A program made the translations under genes and the position numbers. The notes beneath the pieces are model-generated. The model ran no database searches and was not told where the DNA came from. It was given only the letters and a program-made list of their open reading frames with translations. This document shows positions 11,211-22,816 of a DNA stretch of 64,000 bases, in pieces. The stretch lies in assembly GCA_007449985.2 (NCBI GenBank), contig VIIQ02000043.1, forward strand, positions 328,001-392,000, read 5' to 3'. Origin of the DNA: Desmodesmus armatus (taxonomy: Eukaryota > Chlorophyta > Chlorophyceae > Sphaeropleales > Scenedesmaceae). The first letter of the stretch is position 1. Each line of letters opens with the position of its first letter.

Positions 11211-14200
11211 CTAACCTCCAAAGATCCGCTGCCCAACTACTGAAGCGCCCTCGTACAAACACAGAGCAAATGCTGGCAGCGACAGCCCCTGACCACCATG
11301 CGCAGCCCCAAACAGATACACGCCGCGCATGCACACACAGAGCACCTCAGCTGATACCCCAAGCGCGCAGAACGTTGCAGCCCACACACGCACACACAGA
11401 GCCGACACTGCACCAGCCATCTTGCAAGCCACATGCCCAATCATATAAAACAAACCAACAATGTCGCTCCTGCTGTTGCCACATCCCGGCCGGCTCGCCA
11501 AACAGTCCGGGAGACACGGGAAGGCTGCCGCAGCAGCGCCCTGCAGGCTACTGCTGCTGCTGTTGTGCCTGCTGCCATGCTTGCTGCAGTCGCCTGTGTC
11601 AGGCCACTGCCCGTCAAGATCAGTACATGGCCACAGGCTGCCCGAAGCATACAGTGTTGCCAGCAGCGTCCTGTTGAGCACAGTGTTGAGGGCCACGTAG
11701 CTGCGGATGAGCAGCAAGCGCGCCCGCACGTTGAGCCGATATCCTGCCTGGGCAAACTTCCTGTCTGCCTCTGTGGCCGCCTCCTGGTTCTGCAGGCAGC
11801 AAGGCGACAAAACAGACACCAGGAACCAAGCTGTGAGCAACACGGACAGTACTTGAAGCTGCTGCCATACACATTGCCGCTGCTCCGACACTGGAATGAC
11901 TCCGTAGGAAGAAACCAAGCTGTGCATGTGCAGCTCAGAGAGGCCTCAAGATTGCAGCGAAGGCTGTTGAACACAGCACTCCTCATGCTGTAGGACTGCC
12001 CCGCAACAGAACACCCCTCAGTAACATTTTTGCAGCAAGGCGCCCGCATGATGATGATGCTCTAGCGATGGCGCACCTGTGTGTCAGGTGACCAGTAACC
12101 AGGCAGTCCCTTGAAGGCCCAGGTGCCACTGATGCGCAGCCGCTCAGCAAGCGTGCAGCTCAGCGACGCCGTCACGTTGCGCACAACAGCTGCAGATGCA
12201 GGAGGAGGGGGTCGACAACACACGATTCAGCTTGAGAAGCCAAAAGCTGGCTAGTGTAGTGTGACATGCAGCCGCTCAGCCAGGGATGCAGGTCAGGGAG
12301 ACCATCACGTTGCGCACGACAGCTGCATTACCGGGGGGGGGGGGTGCCTTAGCCTCAAATTCTGACAGGAAGCAACAGTGAAGTCATAGCAGTGCGATGC
12401 AAGCATATCAATCGGCAGTTGCAACATTAGCACAGCCCTCACCTGCAATGCGCAGCAGCTCCACCACATCCCTGGGTGCTGTTGACAGCAGCTGCGCCAT
12501 GTCACCAAACGATGCCACACCAGCTGCTCGCTGCATCTGCTTCTGCTCCTCCCTGCAGGCAGCAGCAATCGCAGGATGCAGAATGGGGTTAGTCATGTGA
12601 CTGAAGAGGTACTGAACTTGCAGCTGGGGGTAATTACCCTTATAAGTGGACGGCGGGGAAGGGCGTTCATGAAACAGTTTGGGCTTGAGGCAGATTGACT
12701 GCGGTTTGTGGAGGACGCCGTAACAGGGCGTGAAGATCTCGCTCGCTGTGCATGCTGCACTGCATGCCGGCAGCCAGCAGCAAACCCCGCCGACTTCTTG
12801 GCCCAAGGTGTTGCCCCCCTGTCCAACATTGCCCTTGCCCTCCCTGACCCACACCACAGCCCCCCGCTCTCCTACAGACCCAGACCCCAGCGCACTCACT
12901 TTGTCCGCCCGCGCTGCGTAAGGATGATGGGCAGGATCTGCCCCGCCCGCTGACCCCCCAGCTCTATCGCCACGCTGGCCGCCGTGGCCGTGTCCCCGAC
13001 AAACAGGCTGCACCAGAGCTGACAGTACTGCTGCCGCAGCCTGTCTGCAATGCTGAGGTATGTCCCATGGTCCAGCAGTACAACCTCAAAAGGCTGCCAA
13101 GTGCCCCGTGTGAGCCATGACAGGATCCCTTTGCGGCCCTTGGGCCGCACCATGACGTTGCCGGGGTGGGGGTCGGCGTGGATAAAGCCATGTATGAAGG
13201 TCATTTCGGCGAAGGCGTCGTCGACCACGCGGCCAACCTCACGGGGGTTGATTTTGGCGGCACGCAGGCCCTGCATGTCGTTGACCTGAGAGCGAAAAGA
13301 GAGCAGGAAAGGGCAACGAAGGCCAGTTATGGTGCTGGATGGCGAAAGCAGGGTGTAGGGAGGGGAGAGCGGAAGGTGCAGTGCAGTGCAGGCAGGGAGC
13401 AGTGGGCAGACAGAGGGTGCAGTGGACCTGGCCACCATGAGTGAAGTGTGTATGAAGCCGTGGATCAAGGTCATCTCAGCAAAGGCGTCGTCACTACACG
13501 GGCAACCCCACTGTGGTTCATGTTGACGGCATGCCGTTCACCTCCGCAGTGCGAGAGGATTGAAGGTGTGTGACGCACGTGGCGCGGTAGAGAGAAGGGC
13601 AGGTATGGGAAAGGTGCATGCAGGCGCAGTTTTTTTTCCTTAACCAGGGGGGCGGACTCCCACCGGGGGCAGGCGCAGTTGGGCACACGGCGCACAACCC
13701 CGGCAGGCAGAAAGCAAGAAACCGCAACCATGCCCTGCATGTCGCTCAGCTAAGACTGGGAGAAGAGCAGCTCACGCTGTTAAGCAAAAGTGGCGCAACA
13801 ATTCAACCCTGCCTGTCAATCAGCGAGACACTCAGATGACCCTGAGCAGCATGGGGAGAAGTGAAGGCGTGGTGCGAGCATGGCGCAGCAGAGCGTGCAA
13901 CAACAGAGAGGTATGCGCGCCTTGGCACATCGCCCTCTCACGCCATCATCGATCAACAAAGCCACAGTTGACCACGCGCGGTCCAGCGCAACGCTCACCC
14001 ACCTTCAACCCGTCAATCCATGGTCAGGATCTTGCCGGTACACAGCGCCACATTAGCCTTAGGCACAGTCTGCGCCCAGATTGCACGGCGCAGCAGAGCG
14101 TGCAACGACAGAAAGGTACGCGCAGTCTGGCACATCGCCCTCTCACCCCATCACTAATCAAACCCCAGTTACCCACACTCCATTCAAAGCGCCGTTCACC

Positions 14201-17200
14201 CACCTTCAGCCCGTCAATCCACTCCATGGTCAAGATCTTGCTGGTGCACAGAGCCACATGAGCCTTAGGCACTGTCACACAGTCTGCGCCCCGCTTGCCG
14301 CCCCTGCTGCTGATGCTGTTGCTGCCTGCGTCACTGCTGCTGCTGCTTGCGCTGCTGCTGGCGCCGCTTGGGTGCAGAAGCGCCATGATCTTTTGCGAAT
14401 TGTGCAGCTCGATCTGGAAGTCTGACAACAACAAGCAGCAGAAAGCAGCAGCGCACAAGGTAACAGTAGGGCCCCCAAAAACGATGCAAGGTCAACGGTA
14501 ACAGTAGGGGAAAAGTACAATTTCTGCTTGTGCGCACAACACAGCGTCTATGCGCGACAACAGCATTCATGTAAACAGGCTCCTCTAAATCAACACATGT
14601 ACTTTTGAAAGTGGCCACCTTACCTAGCTCCTCCACCAGTTTCAGCCGCAGCTCATCGTACAGCCAGCTCAACCTGAACTCCGGGAACAGCGCCGCTGCA
14701 GCCGCCGACAGCATGCTGAGTGTCGTGAGGTCTGCGTTCGCAGCACCCCGCAGGCCAGGGTACTGCACCTTCACAGCGACCTGGTGCAGAGGATGAGGCA
14801 GTGACTCTGTCAGTCATCGATACCTGGCTGTTGTAGGGACGCATTTTTGACATAAATTATGGGCCTGGCTTTGCATTTGAAGGGGAGATTGGCATCACAC
14901 CACACCTCACAAAGAGTTGCATCTTCACAAACAAAATGCACACTTCATGACAAGCCCAACATGACTATTGTTGTGCAATGGTCAACCCCATCGCATGCAT
15001 GTTGTGCATGTGCAGTCAAGCTGCAGACAGAGCACGACAAGACAGCACCGCGTGACCCACCTGCCGCCCATCCATCAGCCGTGCTTTGTGGACCTGTGCC
15101 AATGAAGCTGCTGCTGTGGCTTCCGCACTGAATTCAGCAAACACCTCCTCAGCTCCTGCCCCCAGCTCCAACCGCAGGCTGCGGTCCACAACACGGAAGG
15201 GACGTGGCTTGGCCTTGTCCTGCAGGACGCGTAAGACCCGTACACACACGTGCGCCAAAATTCTTACGCACGTATCGAGTGGGGCTTGTGCATCAATACT
15301 ACTATGCAGCAGCGGCGTCAGCAATAGCGCTTGGAGGCCTTGGGGGGAAGAAAAACATGCAAGCGTTTGAGAAGTTCGAAAGTGAAGGTGAAGCCTGCCA
15401 GCACAGCTGCGGGCAAGTCCATGTATTGCCCCTCCTCTCAGGGATCCCAAGCCCGCTTGCATGTGATCATCATGCACAGCTGAGCTGCGCATTGTGTTGC
15501 AATCAGTGCCATCCAGCCCAGCACACACCTGCAGCAGCGCCAAGTGCTTCCGGTATTCTGGCGGCACTGCGCCAAACGCGGCTGCAAACTGCCCTGCCTT
15601 GACGTACACGCCCCCATTGGTACGGCAGACCTCCGTCAGTTTCTGCACGCACGGAGAAATGCAGCATCACCCAGTCATGAGCAGGCAAGCAGGCAACCAA
15701 CAGGGGTACCCATGAAACGCAACGCATACCAAAGGCTTGTGCGTGACATGGTAATGCAGCAGCACGTGCAAAACGTGGCAACGCCCTAGCCCAGCCTGCA
15801 AGTCAAGCCCTGCAGTGTTTGCGCATATGTAAGGCGTGCGTGTGCGACTGCGGCATGAGTTTGTGCGCAGGTGTATCCGTCATGAAACACCTATACTTCC
15901 AGGTCCATACGCAACAACGACACCATGTGCGCACCTGCGCCCAGAAGTCATGAAGCCTGCTCAGCTGCACAGCATATGCATCAGGGTTTAGGTTGGGGTC
16001 TAGGCCTGACAGCAGCCGCTTGTAACCAATGCCTGCCTGCAACGCCCACTGCAGCGTGCGCATCGTGCGCGGGATGGACGCTATCAGCGCCATGATGTCA
16101 TCACCCATCTGCAGATGCAGTTTGCGGTTTGCAGTTTGCGATTTGCAGTTGGCGGTTTGCGGGGGCAAAAGTGCAGAAAAGGGTTCGACTGGGGCCCTGG
16201 GTGCGCCAGCACGCTGCTCAGCTGGCTACCACCGCTTGCTACCATGCCACTGGTGTGAAAGTGCAGGACGAGCTGCACTGCTTGCTGGAAGATGTATGCG
16301 CAAAATCAGGATCACAAGCATACAAGTGGCATCGCTGTTGCACCTGCTGAAAGCGACATAGACACATGAGGTTGCACCCCTGCTCTGCACAAGGACAATA
16401 GCACCTGCACACTCATACGCTCAGGCACGATTAACGTTTGCCGCGCCGAGCTGCATTGTTGCGCACACACCTTGAGTGCGGCTGCACCTGCAGGACCCAA
16501 GTAAGTGGCACTGCGCGCTTTGAAGCCTGCGACACATTGCAGGACCGCACAATGCAGCATAGCACAGCACAGCACAGCTTATCACGTCACAACACAGCGC
16601 GGTGCGTCCAGGAGATCTGCAACTCGCATTGTTACTGCTCAGCAAAGAAGCTCCGACGCCATGAGGGCAGCCATGCAATGCTGACCGCAACAACCCCGGC
16701 TGCCGCACACAGGCGCTTTAGTGAGCTGTTTTGAACTTGCTGCTAGTGCCAAGCACAGAGCCAGTGCCACCCCCAGAGGAGCACCACTGATGTCACAGGA
16801 AGCACCATAACTGTGCATACAATGCACAGCAATTGCATGCACAAAGCACATACAAGATGCAAATGCACCATGCTGTGCCAGCGTGTCTGCGCTCCCCACC
16901 TTTGCTCACGGCCTGCACAGGTGCTGTGGCTGAAACTGACGCGCTGCTGCTTGTGCTGAAGTCCATGGACTGCTCTATCTGCTTCAACGTCAGCGGGTGA
17001 GAGGTAGGGCCGCTGTGCGCTGCCTGCAGGACACCTGGCGGCCGCATGGGCAGGCCCTGTTGTGCTGGGGCTGCTGGGGCTGCTGCTGCCGTGCTGGCCT
17101 GTCCTGCAGTGGCTGCTGCTGCAGGAGGCACAGTGCCATTCATTGCTGCTGCTCCTGCCTGTGCTGACCCCTGCTGCTGTTGGTTCTGCTGCGGGGCGTG

Positions 17201-17458
17201 GTGGTTGCCTGTGCGGTGCTTGTGATGCAAGGCGCCCCCCAGCCCAACATACCAGAGAAGGGAGCTGCTGAACCTGTTTATGAGCGGAGGGCCCGACCCA
17301 GGCCTGGCTTTGAGGGCTGTGCTGCCTGCAGCACTGCTGCTGTAGGTGCTGTTGAGCCAGGCTGCCACTTTGCCATACGTTGTGCCCAGCTGCTGCTGCT
17401 GTGGCTGCCTTGGAGGTAAGGCAGCAACAGGATGGAGCTGCGTTGGCTGTGCTGGCAT
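11211..17458 (-). CDS. ADCK1-type ABC1 (UbiB-like) atypical kinase
   Basis: Minus-strand exons: 17458-16900, 16487-16471 (17-base microexon, inferred), 16108-15935, 15642-15529, 15219-15061, 14780-14624, 14421-14204, 13285-12900, 12552-12443, 12189-12077, 11789-11211. Their lengths sum to 2586 bases, an open frame of 862 codons. ABC1 hallmarks are GGVYVKAGQ (KxGQ motif), AAASLAQVHKA (Ala-rich loop), VAVKVQYPGL (ATP lysine), FIHADPHPGNVMV (catalytic loop) and VVLLDHGTY (metal-binding DHG). It resembles the human ADCK1 and plant ATH9 group, tied to mitochondrial lipid or membrane homeostasis. The first exon encodes a Gln/Ala/Ser-rich N-terminus with one hydrophobic stretch (SSLLWYVGLGGAL, near residue 66). 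The C-terminal 140 residues after the last conserved exon may include read-through. Confidence 0.85.
12268..12328 (-). repeat. Intronic echo of ABC1 kinase exon 12077-12189
   Basis: It repeats 12136-12195 (GCAGCCGCTCAGC core, then CACGTTGCGCAC) in the intron just upstream of that exon in gene orientation. A run of ten G follows at 12335. Confidence 0.75.
13436..13756 (-). repeat. Intronic echoes of ABC1 kinase catalytic exon
   Basis: 13440-13545 repeats part of 13180-13270, the segment that encodes the HADPH region. 13731-13752 repeats its acceptor end (CCCTGCATGTCG). Both lie in the intron upstream of the exon in gene orientation. Confidence 0.75.
13887..14290 (-). repeat. Tandem duplication of about 200 bp covering an exon-intron border
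   Basis: 13887-14085 and 14088-14290 are related along their length: the CGCAGCAGAGCGTGCAAC stretch, then CACATCGCCCTCTCAC, then the exon end with CCGTCAATCC. Only the second copy carries the exon in frame (14204-14421). Confidence 0.75.
16121..16163. repeat. TTTGCGG / TTTGCAG heptamer array
   Basis: About six TTTGC(G/A)(G/T) units lie directly upstream of the exon at 16108-15935 in gene orientation. Confidence 0.7.
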
Positions 17459-17785
17459 CGCTGCTTTGTGCCGCTCGCTCCTGCCTGCTATTCAGTCACA
17501 CTTGTTTGTGTGCTGCCCCATAGCAGGTCTCCAGGCTGTCTGTGCTGCCAGGAACTGAGACTCAGTCCTATGGTAGGTTGATGGTGGCGAATGCAGCCTG
17601 AAGTGAGCTCTGCTTGGTGCTGGGTAGGAGTCAACAGCAGCAGACGTGTCAGTGCAGTGTCCACCAAGCGCACTCAACAGATGCCACGCTGAGAAAATTC
17701 ACCCACACAGCGATCAAGCATGTACTTCTTTTGAAACGTCAAGGCGACGGTGCTTCTGACGGCAACGTCAGAACAACGGAAATTC
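17459..17785. promoter_or_regulatory. Promoter-side region of the ABC1 kinase, duplicated near 34.4 kb
   Basis: No gene is visible. 17575-17785 matches 34380-34585 with indels (shared GGAGTCAACAGCAGCAGACGT). It probably holds the ABC1 kinase promoter on the minus strand. Confidence 0.45.
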
Positions 17786-17931
17786 AATGAACAGCCTGTT
17801 CTGCGCCGAGCTGGAAAGACGGTCTGTACAGTGACGCCTTTGTATAACATATTCGGATGCTGTTGATTGCAGTGCGCGATCTGCTGACTAATGTTGACAT
17901 AATGGTGGGGGGACTGCCCTGTTTCACTCGC
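17786..17931 (+). repeat. Short copy of repeat R1
   Basis: It starts at AATGAACAGCCTGTT and ends at GACTGCCCTGTTTCAC. It matches 19219-19376 and 34587-34755. In the copy at 34.6 kb the ABC1-side duplication runs straight into R1, so here a block of about 1.3 kb appears to have been inserted with a duplicate of these 145 bp. Confidence 0.75.
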
Positions 17932-19218
17932 CTACACAAACAAGCCGTTTTCGCTAGTGTCTTCCACTGCAGCCATTGCTTCCGTGGCATCCCACAGGCT
18001 TGCACACAAGCCCACTTTCCGCATGCTTGCAAGCAATTGACACCTGTTCCGGCGCTATGTTGGGGCGCATGCCCGCTGGCACCACAGTGCCCCTGAGTTG
18101 TAAGTGCTCCCAGCTGCAAAATTCCGGTTATAAAGGGTGGTGCTACTTGGTGGGTCAGATGACAGCACACAGTGCACAGATGCTTGTCACACCCGTCTGC
18201 CCAAAAGGCCGCCTGGATCTGTGCCAAGCCAATTCTTGCAAGAAGTGGGCTAGATCTGCTTGCTCCCTGGAGCCTGAGGCGGCCGATACTGGAGGGATGA
18301 AGCCAGAGGAAAGGCACAATATTGGTCCTGCTGAAAGCCATTGGCAACAACATGCTGTCAGTCAGGACAGTCAAAATGTGTAACAGGTGCCCAGACTCTC
18401 TGACTCAGAGACCCAGAGACCCAGACTTTTTCGAAGGCTGTGGTCGTCGGACGTTCTTTAGCCTTCTGCGTCTTCTGTAACGGCACAGCTGGTGTTCAGC
18501 GGCTTTAGCCATGGGCTTTAGCCATGGGCTTTAGCCACCCTCCACCAGAGGCAAAGTCCGTCTCAAGGAGCAGGTCGCTAACTTCCGCAGGGATGCGTCT
18601 TGCACGAAACAAAAAATATAGCAGCAATCTAAGTCTTAGTACAAGCATTCTAGGGGGCTGTGATGGCCGTTAGAGGCCTTTACGTAAGCCTTGAGTTCGT
18701 GAGGCCCAGAGGGCGATCCAGTCTGTTCTTGGCGTGCTATGTTGTTTCTGTATGTGCTCTGAGATATTCTGAGTGATCCTGGGTTGGCTGCACCCCCTTC
18801 TGGGGGCATGCTGGCTGCAGCTGTGTCCATGGCCTGCTCATGGGCAGAACCCACCAGCTGGGCGTCTGCAGCCAGCTGCTGGGCCAGCTGAGTGGAGAAA
18901 TTAGCGTTTCAGACGATGGAGAAAAACTTGTATAGAATTGTTTCGGCTGAAAGGGGCTCACAAGGAATCGAGAAATCATGTCTGACCAGCCGCTGGCTCT
19001 CAGGCCGCTTTGAATCTCAAAAAGGAATCCTTTGGTAGTAACGGTAAATCTGTATAGAACGTATTCGCCGTCCGTGCAACTTTTCCTTATTGACGAATTT
19101 TTTGTAACACCCCCTGTGAGACGCACTCAGGATTTTTGTGGGGCGGTGGAGGGTCCCATAGCCAGGGAGCACACCTGAAATTCTGACATATATATTCTGA
19201 CACAGAAACAACGAATCA
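17932..19218. other. Unidentified block between two partial R1 copies
   Basis: There are weak open frames on both strands and no recognisable domain. It contains the direct repeat GGGCTTTAGCCAT near 18510-18535 and runs of GACCCAGA near 18410. It is probably inserted DNA. Confidence 0.35.
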
Positions 19219-20721
19219 CAATGAACAGCCTGTTTTGCCGAGCTGGAGAGATGGTATATACAGTGACGTTGTTGTTTGACTGGAACATAATTCACCTTGG
19301 ATGCTGTAGATTGCAGTGCGCGATCTGCTGACTAATGTTGACTATTAATAATAATGGTGGGGGACTGCCCTGTTTCACCCCTGGGAGTTGGCATGGCATG
19401 CTCCTATACAACCACACACACTGACAAGCAAGTCAACATTGCAAGCAAGTGAGCAGCACAAACAACGCCAGCAGTGCAGGCTGTGCCACTGGCTGTTGAC
19501 CAGCGCTGTTCCTGCTAGCATGTAGGGGTGGGCCGGCCTGTTGCACCCGTGGCTTGCAGAAGCCAGGACTCAGGAGACGCCATATTGCACAGTGCGTCAT
19601 GCACACTCCAAGCCTGCTGCTTTGCTGCTGATGCTGGTGGTGCTGCTGCTAGGAGCAGCTGACGCTGTAAGCCAACCCAAGAGCAGCTGACAGCCTGTGA
19701 TGTCATCAATGTTGCAGTTCTTGTGAGAGGAGCAACCTGTTGCAGCAGTAGTGATGGCAGCAGCTGCGCCGGCAGTACAAGGGACAGCAGTCCAGCCCAG
19801 ACTGCCTAGAAGGATGGCAGCTTCTGCCTGCTGCATTGCTTCCATGCTGCGATGATGACTTCCAAGTTGATTGTGCAGGGCCAGATGTACACCAACAGCT
19901 GGTCAACACGGTGTGTAAGGGAGGGAAAATAAGGGTGGAGCCATGAAGCAGGAAGGGCAATTCAGCAGCAGGGTCAGTAGGGGCAGCACCACGGGGGGGG
20001 GGGGGGGGCACATACCATGTGTGATCAGCATCAAGGCGATGATCACTCCCAGACAAAGTCAACCCCAGATTCATTTGCAGGTTCATTTCCAGGTCTGACC
20101 CAGCGTGCAGCAACACTGCCGTTGACAATCCCTGGCAGCACATGTACAGTACAGTCACCTAGGCCTGTTTGGTGATGCTGGCAGCTTGCGTGCCTTTTTC
20201 AGCACATCTCACTCAATGTGAGAAAGCTTCCAAAGGTAAAAACAACGCGGTGGGTGCGTTCACCAGAGGTGCAGCTACTGACAGATACAAGGTAATTGTA
20301 AGGACGCTGAGGATTATTGCCTGCACCACTATTGGGATGTTGGTGCATCCTGCTTGCGCCTTGGAGACCGGGAGGTGGCGAGAGACGAAGCATGGTGGAA
20401 ACTCAAGGGGACAAGCCCGCTTACAGCCCCTTTTGCTGAGGCCCTGACCTGGTCAAAGTGTACGACAGGTAGGACCCAGGCTTAGAAACGCACGCACAAC
20501 TGCCTATTTAGGCTGATGCAGTGCTTCAGACGCGTCATAAACCAGGCCAGTCGTTTGGTAGCAGCACTCGTGTACTATCTGGGACACAGTTTGCCCCAGT
20601 CGTCTCTCGATACTCTCTATCGCAGCCGGTGGGTCACATACCTGCAGTCGTTTGCCTGTTTTGTGACAATACCAGTGGTATCAAGCGGCTGTAGTCAAGA
20701 ATCACAAGTAAAGCTTCGACG
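19219..20721 (+). repeat. Repeat R1, copy 1: duplicated 5' region of the disintegrin-like gene
   Basis: It matches 34587-35713 joined to 49664-50077 (copy 2), and its distal part matches about 60080-60933 (copy 3). It ends at the start codon of exon 1, so it is best read as the duplicated upstream region of this gene family. It holds a run of 16 G (19993-20008). A short signal-peptide-like frame (ATG near 19638, MLVVLLLGAADA) is present here but broken in copy 2. Confidence 0.75.
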
Positions 20722-20848
20722 ATGGGCTTACATGTACCGGCCAGGCTGTGCGGTGCACTGCTGCTGCTTGTGGCTGCATCAGCGGCACATGCCAATCTGG
20801 AGAACTGTGGTTCCAACCCTTCCGCGTGCAGAGTGACTGGGGCAGCAG
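20722..20848 (+). pseudogene. Disintegrin-like secreted protein, copy 1, exon 1 (stranded)
   Basis: The 127 bases encode a signal peptide (start MGLHVPARLC, then a Leu-rich core, VAASAAHA) and the conserved start of the mature protein, ENCGSNPSACRVTGAA. It ends in a GTGCGT donor in the same phase as copies 2 and 3. Homology to copy 2 continues to about 21133 and stops there. Exon 2 is not found, and exons 3-5 lie nearly 9 kb downstream, so this exon is probably not spliced into a working gene. Confidence 0.75.
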
Positions 20849-21711
20849 GTGCGTAACGTCAAACGATGGATGGCAGGAAGCAACCGTACGCAGTCAATCA
20901 GGGCATGTGCAATGAGGGCATGTGTAAACTTTGTATGCTCTCAAGTCACTCTGAATAAATCGGAGGTGCATGGGAGGTCTGGCACTATAGTGGGCCACAG
21001 ACTCATCACCCTGATGTTTACTTGCAATTGCCTCTGCTGTGATATTATTGTTGAAAAGACAGCAGCATAGGTTGGCGTGCAGTGACTTCAGGAGTAAAAG
21101 TGACTTGTGCGACCTTGCTGCTGTCTGTTTACGGATCCCAGTAAAAGGTCATCTAGCAGTTTTTGGGGCAGTTTTTGGACCCCCATATCTCAGCAAGCAC
21201 GGGCGCGCGAGCCTTGCAACTCCGTGTGCGTTTTAAGGACATAAAAGTACCAAGAGACTTTTCAATTCAGCCACTATGCAAGCTTGAGCTGCAAATGCGT
21301 TTTCGGATGTAAACATGTGCATGCTCTGCCCAATGCAAAATAGCTTGTAAAATTCGTTTTTAAGGTCATCAATGCACAGAAGCGACTGGACGGTCACACA
21401 GCAGCAAAGACAGTGCATACCGGAGGACAAAAATAGAAAAAAAACTCTGCTAAATTCACACAGTTCCGTGATCGGCCTGTACTCGAAACAGTACATTTCT
21501 GTACTATGTGTGTACGTTTGAGTGCATTCTCAAGTGGTGCAGGCGAGCAGGTGAGGCACTTGTCCTGACCAGTAACAAATGACACTTCGCCGCTCGATAC
21601 ACATCCACATGAATTAAACGTGTTCTGCAAATAACGTTGGCATCGCAGAACGGACAGATCGAGTCCCCCAGACTCACTTACAACAAGCTGCGCGCCATTG
21701 ATTAAGGCAAC

Positions 21712-22695
21712 ATGCAAGGCACTTCGCTAGGGACAGTCAGTATAGCACTTATCTTCTTAGCTTTGGTTTCGGTTTCAACTGGAGCTGTCACGAGGAGCAG
21801 GCGTGCTGCTGACGTTGAAACACCAGCAGACAGCACAGATGGACCACCAGCAGCAGCCCCTGCTGCACCTCACCGGTCTCCTCCGGGGTCAACAAACAAC
21901 AACAAGGGTAAAAGACTTGCGTCACAAAGGATGCACGCTCTTTCACGGGAGCAAACAACACCTTCCAGTGCTGTCAATGTGATGGGCAGTCCTTTCGTAT
22001 CATGCCCAATCAATCTGCCTGTTGGGCCAAGGCAGGCCATGGACATGGCGCAGCAACAGCAGCAAGCATTCACCACACTGGCTGTCAACCTTTCTACGAG
22101 TTGTGATATGGTGCAGGTTCCTGCCAGTGCCGCAGCGGATGTTATTGATGGGGACCCTTACAAATCAACTCCAGTCCTGGCCACTACTGTTGCGGCACAA
22201 GCAAACATTCCATCAAGGGTAAGGGCAAACATGGCAGCAGAGAACTCCACTTCCAGGGCTAGGCAGGCGCGATCAGTGCGTCCTGCATTACCAGTTGTGG
22301 ATGCCATGGTGCAAGACACAGCCAGTTGCAGCATGCACCTCGACGCCCACACAAACAGCACAGTGCCTCGTCGCGTTGGTCGCCCTGCTAAAGCAAAGCA
22401 ACAGGAACAAACAGCGCCAGCGTCAAACCGTCCTGGGCGTCCGCGCAAAGACAAGCAGCAGCCACCACATGCAGCTGCAGCATCTGTGCAGAAATCAAAA
22501 GCAGGGCGCCTGCGGGACGAAACCGCACCATGTGCAATGCACGTGCTGCAGAAGAAAGGGCAGCTGAAGAAGCTGACCTTCAGCGGTTGGGTGCATGGAA
22601 CCCAGGACAAGAATGCAGGCCTGCTTGTGGTGAGTGGCATGGGCAGCAGGCGCAAACATCATGCAACCTATGCATCAAAGGACTCACCAAAATAA
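21712..22695 (+). CDS. AT-hook protein, probably transposon-encoded
   Basis: An open frame of 327 codons begins MQGTSLGTVSIALIFLALVS, with a hydrophobic start that could be a signal or anchor segment. Two AT-hook-like motifs, RVGRPAKAK and RPGRPRKDK (residues about 222-250), suggest binding to AT-rich DNA. A GTGAGT donor at 22630 may end the exon before the stop, joining it to the zinc-ribbon exon at 22817, but the phases do not match simply. An overlapping frame near 22640-22700 reads CNLCIKGL, so a frameshift is possible. I do not recognise the family. Confidence 0.45.
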   Translation: MQGTSLGTVSIALIFLALVSVSTGAVTRSRRAADVETPADSTDGPPAAAPAAPHRSPPGSTNNNKGKRLASQRMHALSREQTTPSSAVNVMGSPFVSCPINLPVGPRQAMDMAQQQQQAFTTLAVNLSTSCDMVQVPASAAADVIDGDPYKSTPVLATTVAAQANIPSRVRANMAAENSTSRARQARSVRPALPVVDAMVQDTASCSMHLDAHTNSTVPRRVGRPAKAKQQEQTAPASNRPGRPRKDKQQPPHAAAASVQKSKAGRLRDETAPCAMHVLQKKGQLKKLTFSGWVHGTQDKNAGLLVVSGMGSRRKHHATYASKDSPK

Positions 22696-22816
22696 CAGCA
22701 GGTGATGTAAACATGCAGCAGCTGGCTGGCAGCTAATGCATAAGCAAGGGTGTGCTGCACAGGACAGCATGGGTAAATATAACACAGCATCTGACACAAC
22801 GCTGTTTGACTGTGCA

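Noticed and set aside
11441..12049. 202-codon minus-strand frame overlapping the last ABC1 kinase exon
   Set aside because: It is a shifted frame of the exon that reads in phase from the preceding ABC1 exon.
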